NCBI GenBank assembly: GCA_016209105.1
Contig: JACQWR010000011.1
Location: 1 to 64,000 of the forward strand
Direction of reading: 5' to 3'
Source: Deltaproteobacteria bacterium
GTDB lineage: Bacteria; Desulfobacterota; Syntrophia; Syntrophales; JACQWR01
DNA length: 64,000 bases
Shown: positions 44,339-53,767 of the stretch, in pieces
Position numbering within the stretch: the stretch's first letter is position 1
Layout of the letters: every line of letters begins with the position of its first letter
The notes under the pieces: generated by a model
Seen by the model: only the letters and a program-made list of their open reading frames with translations
What the model was told of the DNA's origin: nothing
The model's database searches: none
Made by a program: the position numbers and the translations under genes

Positions 44339-45931
44339 ATGGGAAAAGGTGATGTTTTAATCTACGACACGACATTGAGGGACGGGACTCAGGGTGAGCA
44401 AATAAACTTTTCCGCCGAGGAAAAACTGCGCATTGCGCACCGTCTCGATGATATGCACTTCCACTATATCGAGGGGGGATGGCCCGGTTCCAACCCGAAG
44501 GACATGCGTTTTTTCGAGCTGGCAAAGAACTTCTCCTTTAAACACGCCCGCCTGACCGCCTTCGGAAGCACGCGCAAGCCGAACAGCCGACCTGAAGACT
44601 GCCTCAATCTTGCGGCCGTACTGGCGGCGGAAACTCCGGCGGCAGCCATCGTCGGCAAAGGCTGGGATCTGCACGCTACGGAAATTCTCGGCATCTCCCT
44701 CGATGAAAACATCGCCATGATCCGTGATTCGGTCGCCTATATGAAATCAAAAGGGAAAGAGGTGTTCTTTGACGCGGAACATTTCTTCGACGGATACAAG
44801 AACAATCCCCGCTACGCCAGCAGGACTATAGAAGCGGCCCTTGACGCCGGCGCCGATATGATCGTCCTCTGCGATACCAACGGGGGCACCATGCCCCACG
44901 AACTGGCGGCAATTATCGGCGAAATATTCTCTTTCATCCCCGCCCGACTGCTGGGCATTCATGCCCATAACGACTGCGGCATGGCCGTGGCCAATACCGT
45001 GGCCGCCGTGCACGCGGGCGTACACATGGTGCAGGGCACGATCAACGGCTTCGGGGAACGGTGCGGAAATGCCGATCTGATCGCCACGATCTGTAATCTC
45101 CAGATGAAAATGAAACGGAAATGCATCCCCGATTCTGCCCTCCGGCAGCTGACCAATCTTTCCCGGTACGTGAGCGATGTGGCCAATGTCCCGCCGCTCA
45201 ATTCTCTGCCCTTTGTGGGGAGGAGCGCTTTTGCCCACAAAGGAGGGATTCATGTCAGCGCCATTGCCAAAAATTCCCTGGCCTACGAACACATGGACCC
45301 GGCGCTGGTGGGAAATGAACAACGCGTGCTTGTCTCGGACCTGGCGGGCAAAAGCAACATTCTCTACAAGGCAAAGGAGGAAGGCATTGACTTGAACGGC
45401 GACGACGCCGTAACCAAGAAGATCGTCCAGAAAATTAAACATCTGGAAGATCAAGGCTACCAGTTCGATGCCGCCGATGGGTCGCTCTCGCTCCTGATCA
45501 GGAAAACGACCGGCGAGTTCGAGGAGCCGTTCCTGCTGGAGAGCTTCCAGGTTATCAATGCGAAGGTGAAGCACTACCCTTCGCTCTGCCAGGCTACGGT
45601 GAAGATATCCGTAGGACAGGAAAAGGAACTGACGGTAGCCGAGGGAAACGGCCCGATCAACGCCCTCGATCATGCACTCCGTAAGGCTCTCTTGAAATTC
45701 TACCCCCAGATCAGCGGCATGCACCTGGTAGACTTTAAGGTGAGAACACTGGAAGGATCCGAGGGAACGGCGGCAAAGGTTAGGGTCCTGCTGGATTCAA
45801 GGGACGAGCATGACATCTGGAGCACGATAGGGGTATCGGCAAACGTCATCGAGGCCAGCTGGCATGCGCTGGTGGAAAGCATCCAGTACAAACTGAGCAA
45901 GGACAAGCTCAAGAAAGCGCGAAAAAGCTGA
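44339..45931 (+). CDS. cimA: Citramalate synthase
   Basis: 530 residues from the ATG at 44339 with AAGGGGG upstream. It condenses pyruvate and acetyl-CoA to citramalate, the threonine-independent entry to isoleucine. The HMGL-like TIM barrel shows LIYDTTLRDGTQGEQ near the N-terminus, IHAHNDCGMAVAN and GFGERCGNADL. A C-terminal LeuA-type regulatory domain (about 400-520) is the usual allosteric site. The barrel start DGTQGE and the length (about 530) fit the CimA group rather than 2-isopropylmalate synthase. The Ile-specific leader upstream supports this. Confidence 0.93.
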   Translation: MGKGDVLIYDTTLRDGTQGEQINFSAEEKLRIAHRLDDMHFHYIEGGWPGSNPKDMRFFELAKNFSFKHARLTAFGSTRKPNSRPEDCLNLAAVLAAETPAAAIVGKGWDLHATEILGISLDENIAMIRDSVAYMKSKGKEVFFDAEHFFDGYKNNPRYASRTIEAALDAGADMIVLCDTNGGTMPHELAAIIGEIFSFIPARLLGIHAHNDCGMAVANTVAAVHAGVHMVQGTINGFGERCGNADLIATICNLQMKMKRKCIPDSALRQLTNLSRYVSDVANVPPLNSLPFVGRSAFAHKGGIHVSAIAKNSLAYEHMDPALVGNEQRVLVSDLAGKSNILYKAKEEGIDLNGDDAVTKKIVQKIKHLEDQGYQFDAADGSLSLLIRKTTGEFEEPFLLESFQVINAKVKHYPSLCQATVKISVGQEKELTVAEGNGPINALDHALRKALLKFYPQISGMHLVDFKVRTLEGSEGTAAKVRVLLDSRDEHDIWSTIGVSANVIEASWHALVESIQYKLSKDKLKKARKS

Positions 45932-45939
45932 TTCCGGCA

Positions 45940-45981
45940 GCGCTCGCTTACCCCGCGGCTGGCCGCGGGGTAAGCGAGCGC
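45940..45981. repeat. Perfect 19-bp palindrome of the PR2 type
   Basis: GCGCTCGCTTACCCCGCGG and its exact complement enclose a four-base loop. It lies nine bases after the cimA stop, where it may act as an mRNA 3' stabiliser. The arms match the PR2 core CGCTCGCTTACCCCGC, but here both arms are perfect. Confidence 0.75.
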
Positions 45982-46006
45982 ATGTTGCCCCGGTCGCAGG
46001 AACACA

Positions 46007-46035
46007 TTGATTATCGCTTTTATTTCTGATAGAGT
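46007..46035 (+). promoter_or_regulatory. Possible promoter upstream of the YrdC-family gene
   Basis: TTGATT and TAGAGT are 17 bases apart, 36 bases before the gene start. Confidence 0.5.
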
Positions 46036-46071
46036 ATTTCTAAGTATGGGAAAGAGAAGAAAAATTAATGT

Positions 46072-46680
46072 ATGCTGCTGTCCATAAACAACCAGAATCC
46101 TCAGCTGCGGTTAATCAGAAAGGCCGTAGATGTCCTTCGCAAGGGGGGCATCATCATCTACCCGACAGATACGGTATACGGCCTGGGATGCGATCTTTTC
46201 AATAAGAAAGGCATAGAAAAAATTTACGCCATAAAAAAAAGAAGCAAAAAGCAGCCGCTCAGTTTTGTTTGCGCCGACCTCAGGGACATCAGCCGGTATG
46301 CCAGGGTGTCCGACTACGCCTACAAAACCATGAAACGTCTCCTGCCCGGTCCCTACACATTCATACTGGAAGCATCAAGACTCGTACCCAAAATCATTCT
46401 CCCCAAGCGCCAGACCACCGGTATCCGCGTTCCGGATAACCATATATGCATTTCTCTGGTCACCGAACTGGGACAGCCGATTATCAGCACGAGCGTGGAA
46501 ACAGAGAGCGAAGAACTGCTGAGCGATCCCAACGAAATTGAGAAAAAATTCGGGAACCGCGTGGACTTGGTTATAGACGGCGGCATTGTGGTGCCGGAAC
46601 CGTCCAGCGTCATCAGTCTCATTGATGACCGGATCGAGGTGATCAGAACAGGAAAAGGCGACGTATCCGCCTTCTTATAG
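46072..46680 (+). CDS. Threonylcarbamoyl-AMP synthase (Sua5/YrdC/YciO family)
   Basis: 202 residues, a single YrdC domain. IIIYPTDTVYGLGCD near residue 30 and the KRSKKQPLSFVC segment are the family's substrate and ATP-binding regions; the LPGPYTFILEAS block follows. The family makes threonylcarbamoyl-AMP for the t6A modification of tRNA. It is the short YciO/YrdC form without the Sua5 domain. Whether this copy is the t6A enzyme or the YciO paralogue cannot be settled from the window. RNase G/E follows about 60 bases downstream, probably in the same operon. Confidence 0.9.
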   Translation: MLLSINNQNPQLRLIRKAVDVLRKGGIIIYPTDTVYGLGCDLFNKKGIEKIYAIKKRSKKQPLSFVCADLRDISRYARVSDYAYKTMKRLLPGPYTFILEASRLVPKIILPKRQTTGIRVPDNHICISLVTELGQPIISTSVETESEELLSDPNEIEKKFGNRVDLVIDGGIVVPEPSSVISLIDDRIEVIRTGKGDVSAFL

Positions 46681-46738
46681 AACAGAGTGATTGCGCGCGT
46701 TTTTCCCTGCAATCGCTATAAAACAAACAAGGATGATT

Positions 46739-48550
46739 ATGAAGCATAGTATGCTTATCAATGCCGTGCACCGCGAACAGAAGCGCATGGCAACCGTGAC
46801 GAACGGGAAACTGCTGGAATACAATATTCAGATGTCCTTTAAAGAGCCTATTACGGGCAATATCTACAAGGGCATCGTCCAGAAAGTGGAGCGCGGCCTC
46901 CAGGCGGCGTTCGTAAATTACGGCGGCAAGAAGGATGGTTTTCTTCCCCTGCGCGACGCCGGCTTTGGTCATGCAACCGAACAGAGCGGCGGCCCGGCGG
47001 GCGGGAAGCAGTCGCTCAAGGTCGGGCAGGAAATCCTCGTCCAGATCGTGAGAGAGGTCAGCGAACGGAAGGGGGCGCTCCTCACCGGATACATATCTCT
47101 GCCGGGACGGTACCTGGTGCTCCTGCCCAATAAGAACAGCAGCGGCATATCCCGTAAGATAGAGGACGAAGAGGACCGCAAGCGCCTGCGCGCCCTCGTG
47201 GAACAGATTAAAATAGATGATGATATTGGATTCATCGTCCGCACCGCCGGCATGAACAGGACAAAGCAAGAGCTTTCCCGCGATTATCAACTTCTTTCCC
47301 GACTGTGGAAGGAAATCCGGAAACGCGCTGAAGATGTTTCGGCCCCTGCGCTGATCTACCAGGAAAGCGATTTCGGCGTCTGTTCGCTCAGGGACTATTT
47401 TACGTCGGAGATCGAGGAAATTCTTGTAGACGATACGGAGACGTTCAAGAAGGTGCGGGCCTACTGCAAGGCCGTAGCCCCCAGAAACGTGAAGATGATC
47501 AAACTCTACAAGGAAAAGACCCCTATTTTCGACAAGTACCAGCTTGAAGACCAGATCCGCGCCATTTACCGGGAACGGGTCGAACTGAAATCGGGCGGAT
47601 ATGTCATCATCAATCCCACCGAGGCCATGATCACCATTGACGTGAATTCGGGACGGGCCTCGAACAAGAGGAACGTCGAGGAAACCGCGTTCAAGACGAA
47701 TCTTGAAGCAGCCGAAGAGATCGCCCGCCAGCTCCGTCTCCGCGACCTGGGCGGTTTGATCGTTATTGACTTTATTGACATGGAGGACCGGAAGCACGAA
47801 GCAGAGGTGGAGAAGACATTCAAAAAAGCTATGAGCGTGGATCGGGCCAGGGTACAGCTTTCCCGCATATCCAAGTTCGGCATCCTCGAGCTCTCCCGTC
47901 AGAAGAAGCACTCGACGATCCAAGAGATCAGCTACACAACCTGTCCGTTCTGCAAAGGAACCGGGCACCGGCCTTCACTGGAATATACGTCTCTCGGCGC
48001 CTTCAGAAAAGTGGAATCCCAGGCGGTAAAGGGACATTATTCCCATTTTAAAATAACGGTTCCCTATGAAGTGGCCGACTATCTGCTGAACCAGAAGCGG
48101 ACCGAAATCGCCAAGCTTGAAAGCACATATGACGTATCCATTAACATCTCAGGCAGCGCCTCCATGGCATGGGACGATTTGAAAATCGAGACGGCGGAAC
48201 GGAAGGCGGCTCCCGAACAGGAAGCCCCGGTTGCAGCCGTAGGGAAAGAGAAAACGGAGGAAGGCACATCCGAAGCGCCGACGGGTGTCATCGCAGCGGG
48301 CGATACAGAAGAAGGCGCACCGGGAGCAGACAGTGCGGTAAGAACCGAGGGCAAGACGGGACCGGAGCGGAAAAGATCGCGCCGACGCCCCAGACACCGA
48401 AGAAGAAAAAACATTGAAACACCACCGGTCGTGGAGGCTGCGGCAGTAGCGGCGCCGGAAAGCCCCGCGGAAACCGCCGAACCGACCGGTGAGCAGGAAG
48501 CCGCCGATACTATGGCTTATCTGCCGATAATCGTAACTACGGACGATTAA
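46739..48550 (+). CDS. rng: Ribonuclease G/E family endoribonuclease
   Basis: 603 residues from the ATG at 46739, six bases after AAGG. An S1 RNA-binding domain (IYKGIVQKVERGLQAAFVNYG) is inserted at about 25-120. The catalytic core follows with TIDVNSGRA and GGLIVIDFIDME, whose acidic residues bind magnesium. The zinc-link cysteines are in TTCPFCKGTG. The last 150 residues are an Ala/Glu/Thr-rich, low-complexity tail containing an Arg-rich patch (KRSRRRPRHRRR). That tail is longer than in RNase G and could be a small RNase E-like scaffold or RNA-binding region. The enzyme processes rRNA and mRNA. Confidence 0.93.
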   Translation: MKHSMLINAVHREQKRMATVTNGKLLEYNIQMSFKEPITGNIYKGIVQKVERGLQAAFVNYGGKKDGFLPLRDAGFGHATEQSGGPAGGKQSLKVGQEILVQIVREVSERKGALLTGYISLPGRYLVLLPNKNSSGISRKIEDEEDRKRLRALVEQIKIDDDIGFIVRTAGMNRTKQELSRDYQLLSRLWKEIRKRAEDVSAPALIYQESDFGVCSLRDYFTSEIEEILVDDTETFKKVRAYCKAVAPRNVKMIKLYKEKTPIFDKYQLEDQIRAIYRERVELKSGGYVIINPTEAMITIDVNSGRASNKRNVEETAFKTNLEAAEEIARQLRLRDLGGLIVIDFIDMEDRKHEAEVEKTFKKAMSVDRARVQLSRISKFGILELSRQKKHSTIQEISYTTCPFCKGTGHRPSLEYTSLGAFRKVESQAVKGHYSHFKITVPYEVADYLLNQKRTEIAKLESTYDVSINISGSASMAWDDLKIETAERKAAPEQEAPVAAVGKEKTEEGTSEAPTGVIAAGDTEEGAPGADSAVRTEGKTGPERKRSRRRPRHRRRKNIETPPVVEAAAVAAPESPAETAEPTGEQEAADTMAYLPIIVTTDD

Positions 48551-48616
48551 ACCGCCGTTCCCTACGGGGCGGTAACTCTCATTGTCTCTTTCGGCTGATC
48601 CGATGGGTGTTGACGC

Positions 48617-49438
48617 CTACTTGGCACTTCCCAGTTCCTTCGAGCGCAAAGTCGCCGCCTCCACGGCGGCCATCAGCGTGGCCCGTATCTTGCCGTCTTC
48701 CAGCGCCTTGAGGCCTGCGATGGTTGTTCCGCCGGGAGACGTTACCATGTCTTTCAGTTCGGCGGGGTGCTTGCCGCTTTCAATGCAGAGCCTTGCCGCT
48801 CCCAGCATAGTTTGCGCCGAGAGCGTAAGCGCAATATCCCTGCCGAGTCCCATCCGGACACCGGCATCTGCCAGCGCCTCGATGATGACAAATGCGTAAG
48901 CGGGGCCGCTGCCGCTCAAACCCGTCACGGCATCCATCAGGGCTTCCTTTACAACAACCGTGATCCCCACAGAATCAAAAATTTGTCCGGCGACATTGAT
49001 ATTTTGCGCGGTCGCCTTTGCGCCCGCGGCAAGAGCGGCGACTCCTTCGCCGACGAGGGCGGGTGTGTTGGGCATCACCCGTATCACGCGGGCACTCTTG
49101 CCGAGACGCGTTTCAATGAATTTTGTGGTTATCCCGGCAGCGATGGATATGATTATTTTTTCCCCGCTGACGGCGCCGGCAATCCCCTCCAGCACCTCAG
49201 CCATGTTTTGGGGCTTTACCGCCAGAATAATGATATCCCCCTGCCGCACCGTCTTATTGTTGTCCGACGTCACCCGCACCCTATACGTTTTTTTCAATTC
49301 CTCCAGACGCTGCGCAACGGTATCGGAAACGACTATGTCTTTTGCCGACGCCAGCTTGTGGGAAATAATACCGCTTAAGAGAACCTCTCCCATCTTCCCG
49401 CCGCCGATGATCCCGATTTTCCTCCCTTTCAACACCAT
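48617..49438 (-). CDS. proC: Pyrroline-5-carboxylate reductase
   Basis: 273 residues from the ATG at 49438, which has GGAGGAG upstream; codons further upstream are open but run into a repeat. The Rossmann motif GIIGGGKMGE lies at the N-terminus. The signature GLSGSGPAYAFVIIEALADAG and the VTSPGGTTIAGLKAL segment are in the C-terminal half. It makes proline from pyrroline-5-carboxylate. The proA step is at 20.8 kb. It converges with the RNase gene; an ACCGCC/GGGCGGT stem between them may end both transcripts. Confidence 0.96.
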   Translation of the reverse strand: MVLKGRKIGIIGGGKMGEVLLSGIISHKLASAKDIVVSDTVAQRLEELKKTYRVRVTSDNNKTVRQGDIIILAVKPQNMAEVLEGIAGAVSGEKIIISIAAGITTKFIETRLGKSARVIRVMPNTPALVGEGVAALAAGAKATAQNINVAGQIFDSVGITVVVKEALMDAVTGLSGSGPAYAFVIIEALADAGVRMGLGRDIALTLSAQTMLGAARLCIESGKHPAELKDMVTSPGGTTIAGLKALEDGKIRATLMAAVEAATLRSKELGSAK

Positions 49439-49507
49439 TTCTCCTCCTCTTGTTTCGCCATTCGCATTAATGGATATTTCTTCGCTCAAACACTGACCAG
49501 TATTCGT

Positions 49508-49545
49508 TTGAAGATTCTCCGCAGCACGCTTAAGGAGAGCTTCAA
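49508..49545 (-). repeat. Palindromic repeat family PR2, left-end fragment
   Basis: TTGAAGATTCTCC and GGAGAGCTTCAA are inverted repeats matching the first hairpin of PR2. It is upstream of proC. Confidence 0.55.
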
Positions 49546-49643
49546 TCCGCGCCATCCTAAGGCATAAACAAACAGACGGTCAAGGGCTTTCTTAGCCGCG
49601 GGGAAAACTCTGCCGGACCGGAACCTCCCTGGAGTTGCTTATC

Positions 49644-49754
49644 GTGAAGCTCCCCGCTCAGAAAGGGGGGCTTCCCCGTAAGGAACATTTATTCCCTCAT
49701 TGCGCCCCTTAACCCCGCCTGGAAGGCGGGGCTTGCGGAGGACGCCCCCGGTCA
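49644..49754 (+). repeat. Palindromic repeat family PR1, full copy
   Basis: 111 bp with the usual order of two GC hairpins, the CATTGCGCCCCTTAACCCCG spacer join, and terminal CGCCCCCGGTCA. It lies in the 432-base divergent gap between proC and yggT. I see no gene in this gap. Confidence 0.8.
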
Positions 49755-49870
49755 GCGACGACAATCTTCATTTGCACAACACACGCCACCTATGATAGTG
49801 GTTACCGTACTAAAAATGGGCGCAGCTCTGCTCGGTAAATGCCCATGCACAGGTCTAAAAAGGAGAGAGC

Positions 49871-50170
49871 ATGTTTATTCTCGGAAACTTTATTATGGCG
49901 CTGGCAAAGATCCTTGAAATCGGTCTTGACATTTACCTGTGGATTATCATTGCGCGGGCATTAATCTCCTGGGTTAATCCCGCCCCCTACAACCGGGTCG
50001 TGGTTTTTCTCTACCGATCCACGGAACCGGTGCTCGCGCCCATCAGGAGATGGATGCCTTTCAGGAACCTGGGAATTGACATCTCGCCCGTGATCGTCCT
50101 TGCCCTGATCATCTTTCTGCAGAGATTTCTCCTGAAGAGCCTGATGGAGCTGACTCTGTACCTTCATTAG
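49871..50170 (+). CDS. YggT family membrane protein
   Basis: 99 residues with two hydrophobic helices and the family signature ARALISWVNPAPYN...TEPVLAPIRRWMP. YggT proteins are small inner-membrane proteins; roles in cell division or osmotic tolerance have been proposed in other organisms. It stands 23 bases before a DUF167 gene, a pairing seen in many bacteria. Confidence 0.9.
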   Translation: MFILGNFIMALAKILEIGLDIYLWIIIARALISWVNPAPYNRVVVFLYRSTEPVLAPIRRWMPFRNLGIDISPVIVLALIIFLQRFLLKSLMELTLYLH

Positions 50171-50193
50171 CGGCGCATGGTGCAGGCTACCCC

Positions 50194-50505
50194 ATGATTC
50201 CCCTACTAGAGACATCCGACGGCATCAGGTTCCAGATACAGGTTGTACCCCGGTCATCGCGACAGGAGCTGGTGGGCATCCAGGGCGATTGCCTGAAGAT
50301 AAAAATCACCTCGCCGCCCCTCGAAGGCAGGGCTAACGAGGAATGCATCCGTTTTCTCGCCGCCACATTAGGTGTTAAAAAGTCCCAGGTGAGTATTGTG
50401 GGGGGACTCAAATCAAGGAAAAAAACCGTTGCCATAAAGGGACTGGCGAGGAAGAATGCGGAGGCGACACTGATCTCCCTTTACGACAAAAAGCCTCAAC
50501 CGTGA
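50194..50505 (+). CDS. DUF167 (YggU) family protein
   Basis: 103 residues. The blocks IQVVPRSSRQELVG, LKIKITSPPLEGRANEE and SIVGGLKSRKKTVAI define the family. Structures show a small alpha/beta fold, but no function is established. It lies between yggT and murJ with tight spacing, suggesting one operon. Confidence 0.92.
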   Translation: MIPLLETSDGIRFQIQVVPRSSRQELVGIQGDCLKIKITSPPLEGRANEECIRFLAATLGVKKSQVSIVGGLKSRKKTVAIKGLARKNAEATLISLYDKKPQP

Positions 50506-50550
50506 CGGCCTCACTCTTACATTACCGCGGCGGAGGCATATCTGCTGATC

Positions 50551-52143
50551 ATGATGGAAAGAGAAAAAACACCCAACAAGGAAAATTCGCGCGTGGCAAA
50601 GGCGGCCGGCGTGGTGAGCGCCGCCACCATGCTCTCGCGTATTTTCGGTTTTATCCGGGACATGGTTATCGCCGGATTTTTTGGCGCGGGCATGGCGACG
50701 GACGCCTTCTTTGTCGCTTTCCGCATTCCCAACTTACTGAGGAAGCTCCTTGCCGAGGGATCGCTCACCGTTTCCTTTGTGCCCGTCTTCACGGAATATC
50801 TGAAGAAGAAAACACACGAGGATGCCTGCGAACTGGCGAACGTGGCCTTTACGCTCCTTACCGCCCTGCTGACGCTGATTGCCATTCTGGGGGTTGTTTT
50901 TGCGCCCGTTATCGTAACGGTCATGGCGCCGGGTTTTGTAAAGTCCCCGACCCAGTATGACCTCGCGGTATTCCTCACCCGATTGATGTTCCCCTATATT
51001 TTTTTCATTTCCCTGGTGGCCCTGTGCATGGGCATTCTCAACTCTCTGAGACATTTCCTCGCCCCCGCCCTTTCGCCCGTCGTCCTCAACATCTCCATGA
51101 TTTTGGCCGCTCTTACGCTGCGGGGCTTTTTCCGCGAGCCCGTCACCGCCCTTGCCGTCGGGGTAGTCATAGGAGGAATCCTCCAACTTGCCATGCAGTG
51201 GCCCTTCCTCATCGGACTCGGCGTCAAGCTCAAACCTGATTGCCGTTTTAACCATCCGGGAATCAGACAAATCGGCGCTCTGATGCTGCCGACTTTTCTT
51301 GGATCGGCAGTTTACCAGATCAATGTCTTTATCGGCACGATCCTGGCTTCTCTTCTTCCCCGCGGGAGCGTGTCGTACCTGTATTACGCCGACAGACTGG
51401 TGGAGCTGCCGCTGGGCGTATTCGCCATCGCCGTGGGCACGGCTGCGCTCCCCAGTTTCTCCGAACAGGTCGCCACGGGAGATTTTGAAAACCTGAAAAA
51501 AACAATCTCCTTCTCCCTGCGGCTGATTTTGTTTGTCTCCATCCCGGCCACACTTGCCCTGATTGCCTTGCGCGGCCCCATCATTTCCGTGCTCTTCGAG
51601 AGGGGGGCCTTTGACAACCAGTCCACCATCCTTACCGCCCAAGCACTTCTTTACTACACCGTAGGACTCTGGGCCTTTTCCGTCATCCGGGTGATAGATT
51701 CTGTTTTTTTCTCCATTCAGGACAGGAAATCGCCGCTCAAGGCCGCCTTCGTCTCTCTCTTTGTGAACGTGGCTATGAGCCTTATCCTAATGTTCCCCCT
51801 GAAGCATGGCGGTCTGGCACTGGCTACCTCCCTTGCCTCCATGGTCAACGTCGCCATCCTGGGTTTCATTCTGAGAAAGAAGATCGGCGCTTTTCTTGAC
51901 CGGGAGTTTTATCGTTCCCTCGTGGGAATTATCGCCTCCTCTCTGGTAATGTGGGGAGCAATTTCCCTCACCGGGCACTTCATGCCCTGGCATGACCTCT
52001 CTTCTTTTTATCTCCGGCTGCGCTTTCTGACGATATCCATAACCGTTGGAATGGCCACATTTCTCGCGTGTGCTTACCTGACCAAAAATTCGGAAATGAT
52101 GATGCTTATCGGCACGGCAAAAAAAAGATTAGGAACTTCGTAA
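50551..52143 (+). CDS. murJ: Lipid II flippase MurJ
   Basis: 530 residues with about 14 membrane helices of the MOP/MVF superfamily. The N-terminal block MLSRIFGFIRDMVIAGFFGAG and PNLLRKLLAEGSLTVSFVPVF are characteristic, with the conserved arginines that line the cavity. It moves lipid II across the inner membrane for peptidoglycan synthesis. The last codons and the TAA stop fall in TTCGTAAAAAG, a motif of the PR4 element found at 37340, so the C-terminus may have been trimmed or replaced by that element. Confidence 0.95.
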   Translation: MMEREKTPNKENSRVAKAAGVVSAATMLSRIFGFIRDMVIAGFFGAGMATDAFFVAFRIPNLLRKLLAEGSLTVSFVPVFTEYLKKKTHEDACELANVAFTLLTALLTLIAILGVVFAPVIVTVMAPGFVKSPTQYDLAVFLTRLMFPYIFFISLVALCMGILNSLRHFLAPALSPVVLNISMILAALTLRGFFREPVTALAVGVVIGGILQLAMQWPFLIGLGVKLKPDCRFNHPGIRQIGALMLPTFLGSAVYQINVFIGTILASLLPRGSVSYLYYADRLVELPLGVFAIAVGTAALPSFSEQVATGDFENLKKTISFSLRLILFVSIPATLALIALRGPIISVLFERGAFDNQSTILTAQALLYYTVGLWAFSVIRVIDSVFFSIQDRKSPLKAAFVSLFVNVAMSLILMFPLKHGGLALATSLASMVNVAILGFILRKKIGAFLDREFYRSLVGIIASSLVMWGAISLTGHFMPWHDLSSFYLRLRFLTISITVGMATFLACAYLTKNSEMMMLIGTAKKRLGTS

Positions 52144-52235
52144 AAAGCCGGCAAAGCCACAAAGATATTGACTTCAGAGATTCAAAGTGATAGGGAAAAC
52201 CGCCCCTTGCGAAGGGGCATACAAGAGGTCGGACT

Positions 52236-53516
52236 ATGCTGGAGAGTAAAATTTTAAGACAAAATATGGACCTGGTTCGCCGGAAAATGGCGGAACGGGG
52301 GCAACCTGTTGATCTGGATCGCTTCACAGAGCTTGATGCCGGAAGAAGGGATATCCTGCAGGAGGTGGAAACCCTGCGCAACGAGCGCAACACGGTCTCC
52401 AAGAACATCGGCGAGAAGAAAAAAAGGGGAGAGGCCGCATCGGAACTCATGTCTCGGATGGGCGAGGTATCTGCCCGCATCAAGGAACTTGACGAGTCCC
52501 TAAAGAAAACCGAGGAAAACCTGAACGCGTTCCTGCTGACGATCCCCAATATCCCGCACGAGTCCGTGGCCTGCGGCGCCGGTGCAGACGATAACCCCGT
52601 AATACGGCACTGGGGCGAAAAGCCGTCTTTTTCCTTTCCGCCGCGTCCGCACTGGGAATTGGGCGAGGCCCTCGACATCCTCGATTTCAGCAGGGGAGCG
52701 AAGATTGCAGGCGCGCGGTTTACCCTCTATCGTGGCATGGGAGCTCTGCTGGAGAGGGCGCTGATAAACTTTATGCTCGATCTCCACACGACGCACCACG
52801 GGTACACGGAGATACTTCCCCCCTTTCTGGTCAATCGGGAAAGTATGACCGCAACAGGGCAGCTGCCCAAGTTTGCGGAGGACCTCTTCAAGATCGAGGG
52901 GCAGGATTACTTCCTCATCCCCACGGCGGAAGTACCGGTAACGAACATCCACCGGGATGAAATCCTGGAGGAGAAGGCGCTCCCCCGGTATTATGCGGCT
53001 TATTCAGCCTGCTTTCGCGCCGAGGCCGGCTCCTACGGCAAAGACACACGGGGATTGATCAGGCAGCACCAGTTCAACAAGGTTGAGCTGGTGAAGTTTA
53101 CCCGGCCGGAGACATCCTACGAGGAGTTGGAAAAACTCACCGCCGACGCGGAAGAGATCCTGAAACGGTTGAACATCCCGTTCCGCACCGTGAGTCTCTG
53201 CACGGGCGACCTGGGATTTTCCGCCGCCAAAACCTACGACATAGAGGCATGGCTGCCGGGACAGGACGCCTACCGGGAGATATCTTCGTGCAGCAATTTT
53301 GAGTCCTTCCAGGCCCGCCGCGCCTCCATCCGGTATCGCCGCGCCGACAACGGCAAAATGGATTTTGTCCACACCCTGAACGGATCGGGACTGGCCGTGG
53401 GCAGGACGCTGGTGGCCGTTCTGGAGAACTGCCAGCAGGCGGACGGCAGTATCATTATACCGGAAGCCCTGAGACCGTACACGAAAGGGATTGACAGGAT
53501 TACGGCTACAAGGTAG
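52236..53516 (+). CDS. serS: Seryl-tRNA synthetase
   Basis: 426 residues. A long N-terminal coiled-coil arm (about 28-100), which grips the variable arm of tRNA-Ser, precedes the class II catalytic core. Motif 2 is in [15 protein letters not shown], and motif 3 in [17 protein letters not shown]. It also charges tRNA-Sec (gene at 34.3 kb) with serine before conversion to selenocysteine. Two tRNA-Ser genes follow 77 bases downstream. Confidence 0.97.
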   Translation: MLESKILRQNMDLVRRKMAERGQPVDLDRFTELDAGRRDILQEVETLRNERNTVSKNIGEKKKRGEAASELMSRMGEVSARIKELDESLKKTEENLNAFLLTIPNIPHESVACGAGADDNPVIRHWGEKPSFSFPPRPHWELGEALDILDFSRGAKIAGARFTLYRGMGALLERALINFMLDLHTTHHGYTEILPPFLVNRESMTATGQLPKFAEDLFKIEGQDYFLIPTAEVPVTNIHRDEILEEKALPRYYAAYSACFRAEAGSYGKDTRGLIRQHQFNKVELVKFTRPETSYEELEKLTADAEEILKRLNIPFRTVSLCTGDLGFSAAKTYDIEAWLPGQDAYREISSCSNFESFQARRASIRYRRADNGKMDFVHTLNGSGLAVGRTLVAVLENCQQADGSIIIPEALRPYTKGIDRITATR

Positions 53517-53593
53517 CATAGCGATTCCCATAAAGCGCGCAACGGGAAAGTACCTGACGATCGTTTCCTTGAAACGGTCAAAAACGTAAATCC

Positions 53594-53679
53594 GGAGGGA
53601 TGGCCGAGAGGTCTATGGCGGCGGTCTTGAAAACCGTTGACCGAAAGGTTCGCGGGTTCGAATCCTGCTCCCTCCGCCA
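53594..53679 (+). tRNA. tRNA-Ser (anticodon TGA)
   Basis: 86 nt with encoded CCA. The acceptor GGAGGGA/TCCCTCC pairs. The anticodon loop CTTGAAA gives TGA at 53628-53630. A long class II variable arm is present. Confidence 0.96.
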
Positions 53680-53767
53680 GAGACATACCTGGCGACTGGT
53701 GAACAGAATACGCGCCCGGATACCGGCGCGGGGATCGGATTTGCCGGAACGACAGGCGCGTTATCGC

